Shown here: in pieces, positions 61,290-64,000 of the stretch
How positions within the stretch are numbered: the stretch's first letter is position 1
Layout: each line of letters opens with the position of its first letter
Origin: Corynebacterium doosanense CAU 212 = DSM 45436
GTDB lineage: Bacteria > Actinomycetota > Actinomycetes > Mycobacteriales > Mycobacteriaceae
Assembly: GCF_000767055.1 (NCBI RefSeq)
Contig: NZ_CP006764.1
Span: forward strand, 2,046,001-2,110,000
Length of the DNA stretch: 64,000 nucleotides
Reading direction: 5' to 3'
Notes under the pieces: model-generated
What the model saw: only the letters and a program-made list of their open reading frames with translations
What the model was told of the DNA's origin: nothing
Database searches by the model: none
Position numbers and translations under genes: made by a program

Positions 61290-61369
61290 GCTGGCCTGCG
61301 TCTAAGGCTTGGGGTCGCCCTGGGCGGGTTCGGGCCGCTTATCGACGTCGCTTCCCACCCCATTGTCGG

Positions 61370-62681
<1,312 letters not shown>

Positions 62682-63458
62682 ATGGAACGGCCTGGCTCTG
62701 CACAATCACCTCACAACAGCGTCGATACGCCCACCTCCGTTTCCCCTGCCACCGTGATCGATGTGGCGATCTCCGAGTTCGCCCGCTGCGGATTCGCGGA
62801 TGCCCGCCTGGACGCCATCGCACGGGATTCCGGGATGTCCAAGCGCATGATCCACTACCACTTCGGTGACAAACGTGGCCTCTACGTGCAGTCGGTGCTC
62901 CGCGCGATCCAGCTGATGCATCCCCCGGAGGAGGAGCTCCAGCTCGATTCGGGCGTGCCCGTCGAGGGGGTGCGCAAGCTACTTGATGTCCTGTACCGGC
63001 AGTTCACCGGCAACCCCGACGCGATCAAGCTGCTGGTGCTGGAGAACGTCATCAATGAGACGACCCCGGAGGAGTTTGTCTCGCTCCGCGACGGCTCCAC
63101 CATGACCTTCCACCTGGACCGGCTCCTGCTGCTGGGCCAGGACTCCGGCGCCTTCCGCCCGGGCATCTCCTCCTTCGACGTCTACACGCTGATGACCTCC
63201 ATCATCTTCAACCGCGAGATCGGCCACTCCCTGACCCGGAAGCTCTTCGGCGTTGACCTGCACGACGAGCAGAACACCGAGGGCCTGCACCACCTGCTGG
63301 TGGACACGGTGCTGGCGTTTCTCACGTCCAACATCCCTAGCTCGGGCCAGCCCAGCTACCTCACCCGACAGGCGGCCAGCGAGGACAGCGCGGAACCCGC
63401 CGATGCCCTCTACAGCGAGGGGTCCTCACTCCGCGGCGGTCTATTTCTCGACGAGTAG
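62682..63458 (+). CDS. TetR-family transcriptional regulator
   Basis: A 258-aa regulator with an N-terminal tail of about 25 residues, a TetR helix-turn-helix (about residues 27-70, VIDVAISEFARCGFADARL then DAIARDSGMSKRMIHYHF) and a ligand domain. The Ser/Glu-rich C-terminal 40 residues look disordered. ATG 62682 has GGGGTG 7 nt upstream; an in-frame GTG at 62673 is less likely. Divergent from mdh with 328 nt between starts, so mdh or itself may be its target. Confidence 0.88.
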   Translation: MERPGSAQSPHNSVDTPTSVSPATVIDVAISEFARCGFADARLDAIARDSGMSKRMIHYHFGDKRGLYVQSVLRAIQLMHPPEEELQLDSGVPVEGVRKLLDVLYRQFTGNPDAIKLLVLENVINETTPEEFVSLRDGSTMTFHLDRLLLLGQDSGAFRPGISSFDVYTLMTSIIFNREIGHSLTRKLFGVDLHDEQNTEGLHHLLVDTVLAFLTSNIPSSGQPSYLTRQAASEDSAEPADALYSEGSSLRGGLFLDE

Positions 63459-63521
63459 GGGCACGCTTGTCGACGCCCCGGTCAACCACCCCGCGGCGTC
63501 GCATCAGCACGCTTGTCCGCA

Positions 63522-64000
63522 CTAAGCCGACTTCTCGTCCTCGCGCTCGACCAGCTTCGGCTCCGCCTCGCCCCTGACCGATGCGGCGGTGACGACGACC
63601 TCGGCGATGTTGTCCTGATCGGGCAGGTCGTACATGACCGGCACAAGCAGCTCCTCCATGATGGCGCGCAGTCCACGGGCTCCGGTTCCGCGGGCCAGGG
63701 CCTTCTCCGCGATGACGTCGAGGGCGTCCTTGTCGAAGGACAGCTGAGCGCCGTCCATGTCGAAGAGGCGCTCGTACTGCTTGACCAGGGAGTTCTTCGG
63801 CTCCGTGAGCACGCGGACGAGCGATTCCCGGTCGAGGTTCTCCACGGTGGCCACGATGGGCAGGCGGCCGATGAATTCGGGGATGAGGCCGAACTTCACC
63901 AGGTCCTCGGGCAGCACCTGGCTGAAGAGGTTCTGCGCCTCGCGGTCTTTGGCGGATTCGATCTCCGCGCCGAAGCCCAGCCCTTTTCGTCCGACACGCT
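63522..64000 (-). CDS. clpX: ATP-dependent Clp protease ATP-binding subunit ClpX, C-terminal part (5' end outside window)
   Basis: The C-terminal about 159 residues of ClpX, the AAA+ unfoldase of ClpXP. It enters from the window edge at [15 protein letters not shown] and continues with [20 protein letters not shown] (sensor 1 region), [20 protein letters not shown], and the sensor-2 motif [20 protein letters not shown]. The stop is TAG at 63522-63524. Position downstream of mdh/tetR matches C. glutamicum order. Confidence 0.95.
   Translation of the reverse strand, partial: RVGRKGLGFGAEIESAKDREAQNLFSQVLPEDLVKFGLIPEFIGRLPIVATVENLDRESLVRVLTEPKNSLVKQYERLFDMDGAQLSFDKDALDVIAEKALARGTGARGLRAIMEELLVPVMYDLPDQDNIAEVVVTAASVRGEAEPKLVEREDEKSA

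Noticed and set aside
94-61346. GTCGATAAGC as a replication-polar (KOPS-like) motif
   Set aside because: Copies occur about equally in both orientations within one arm-sized window, so no strand polarity is visible here.
63459-63521. Terminator between tetR and clpX
   Set aside because: GGGGC/GCCCC gives only a 5-bp stem without T-run; a GCACGCTTGTC direct repeat is present, but no function is supported.

Overview
The window is chromosomal DNA of a high-GC actinobacterium, almost certainly a Corynebacterium. By memory of the family (no search was run), the gene order closely follows the Corynebacterium glutamicum segment from aecD/brnQ to clpX: aecD-brnQ-luciferase-like monooxygenase-ectP, lepA-rpsT, holA-comEC-comEA, degV-gpgP-rsfS-nadD, proA-hydroxyacid dehydrogenase-proB-obgE-rpmA-rplU-rne, ndk, folC-valS, mdh and clpX. 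Base composition looks about two-thirds GC. The species cannot be named from this window.

Layout. 0-5.3 kb: end of aecD, an orphan maltokinase-like gene, brnQ, a luciferase-like monooxygenase and a HutC-type GntR regulator. 5.3-10.1 kb: a four-gene peptide/nickel-type ABC importer whose two ATPases are fused in one chain. 10-18.5 kb: ribokinase, a 69-bp duplicated palindromic element, a 52-aa protein, a bile-acid/sodium symporter, a proline iminopeptidase-like hydrolase, a hexose-6-phosphate mutarotase-like protein, a short FUSC protein and a BCCT (EctP-like) transporter. 18.5-24.4 kb: a lamin-tail surface protein, lepA, a PemK/MazF-like protein, rpsT with a structured leader, and a TM2 protein. 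24.4-32 kb (minus strand): LysE exporter, ankyrin protein, holA, comEC, comEA, degV, gpgP, rsfS, nadD. 32-36.3 kb: two cutinase-like secreted hydrolases and an unrecognised 699-aa membrane protein. 36.3-47.5 kb: the proline, ribosome and RNase E block, then TetR and ndk. 47.5-56.4 kb: the most variable part, with a pirin-GNAT-AhpD operon, a metallophosphoesterase broken by two in-frame stops, a two-component system, and a DUF4956-VTC-lipoprotein operon facing it. 56.5-64 kb: folC-valS, mdh, TetR and the clpX end.

Many genes seem to be transcribed without a leader. At 18 starts a TANNNT -10 hexamer ends 6-8 nt before the start codon, and this was used to choose several starts. Most of the window is housekeeping sequence. 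The best candidates for undescribed biology are: (1) the DUF4956-VTC-beta-helix lipoprotein operon at 53.6-56.5 kb, whose first Shine-Dalgarno sequence lies in a 17-bp hairpin and whose lipoprotein is out of frame at a G8 tract; (2) the 699-aa CorA-topology protein at 34.2-36.3 kb; (3) the decamer GTCGATAAGC scattered through the window; (4) the duplicated palindrome at 11.45-11.61 kb.
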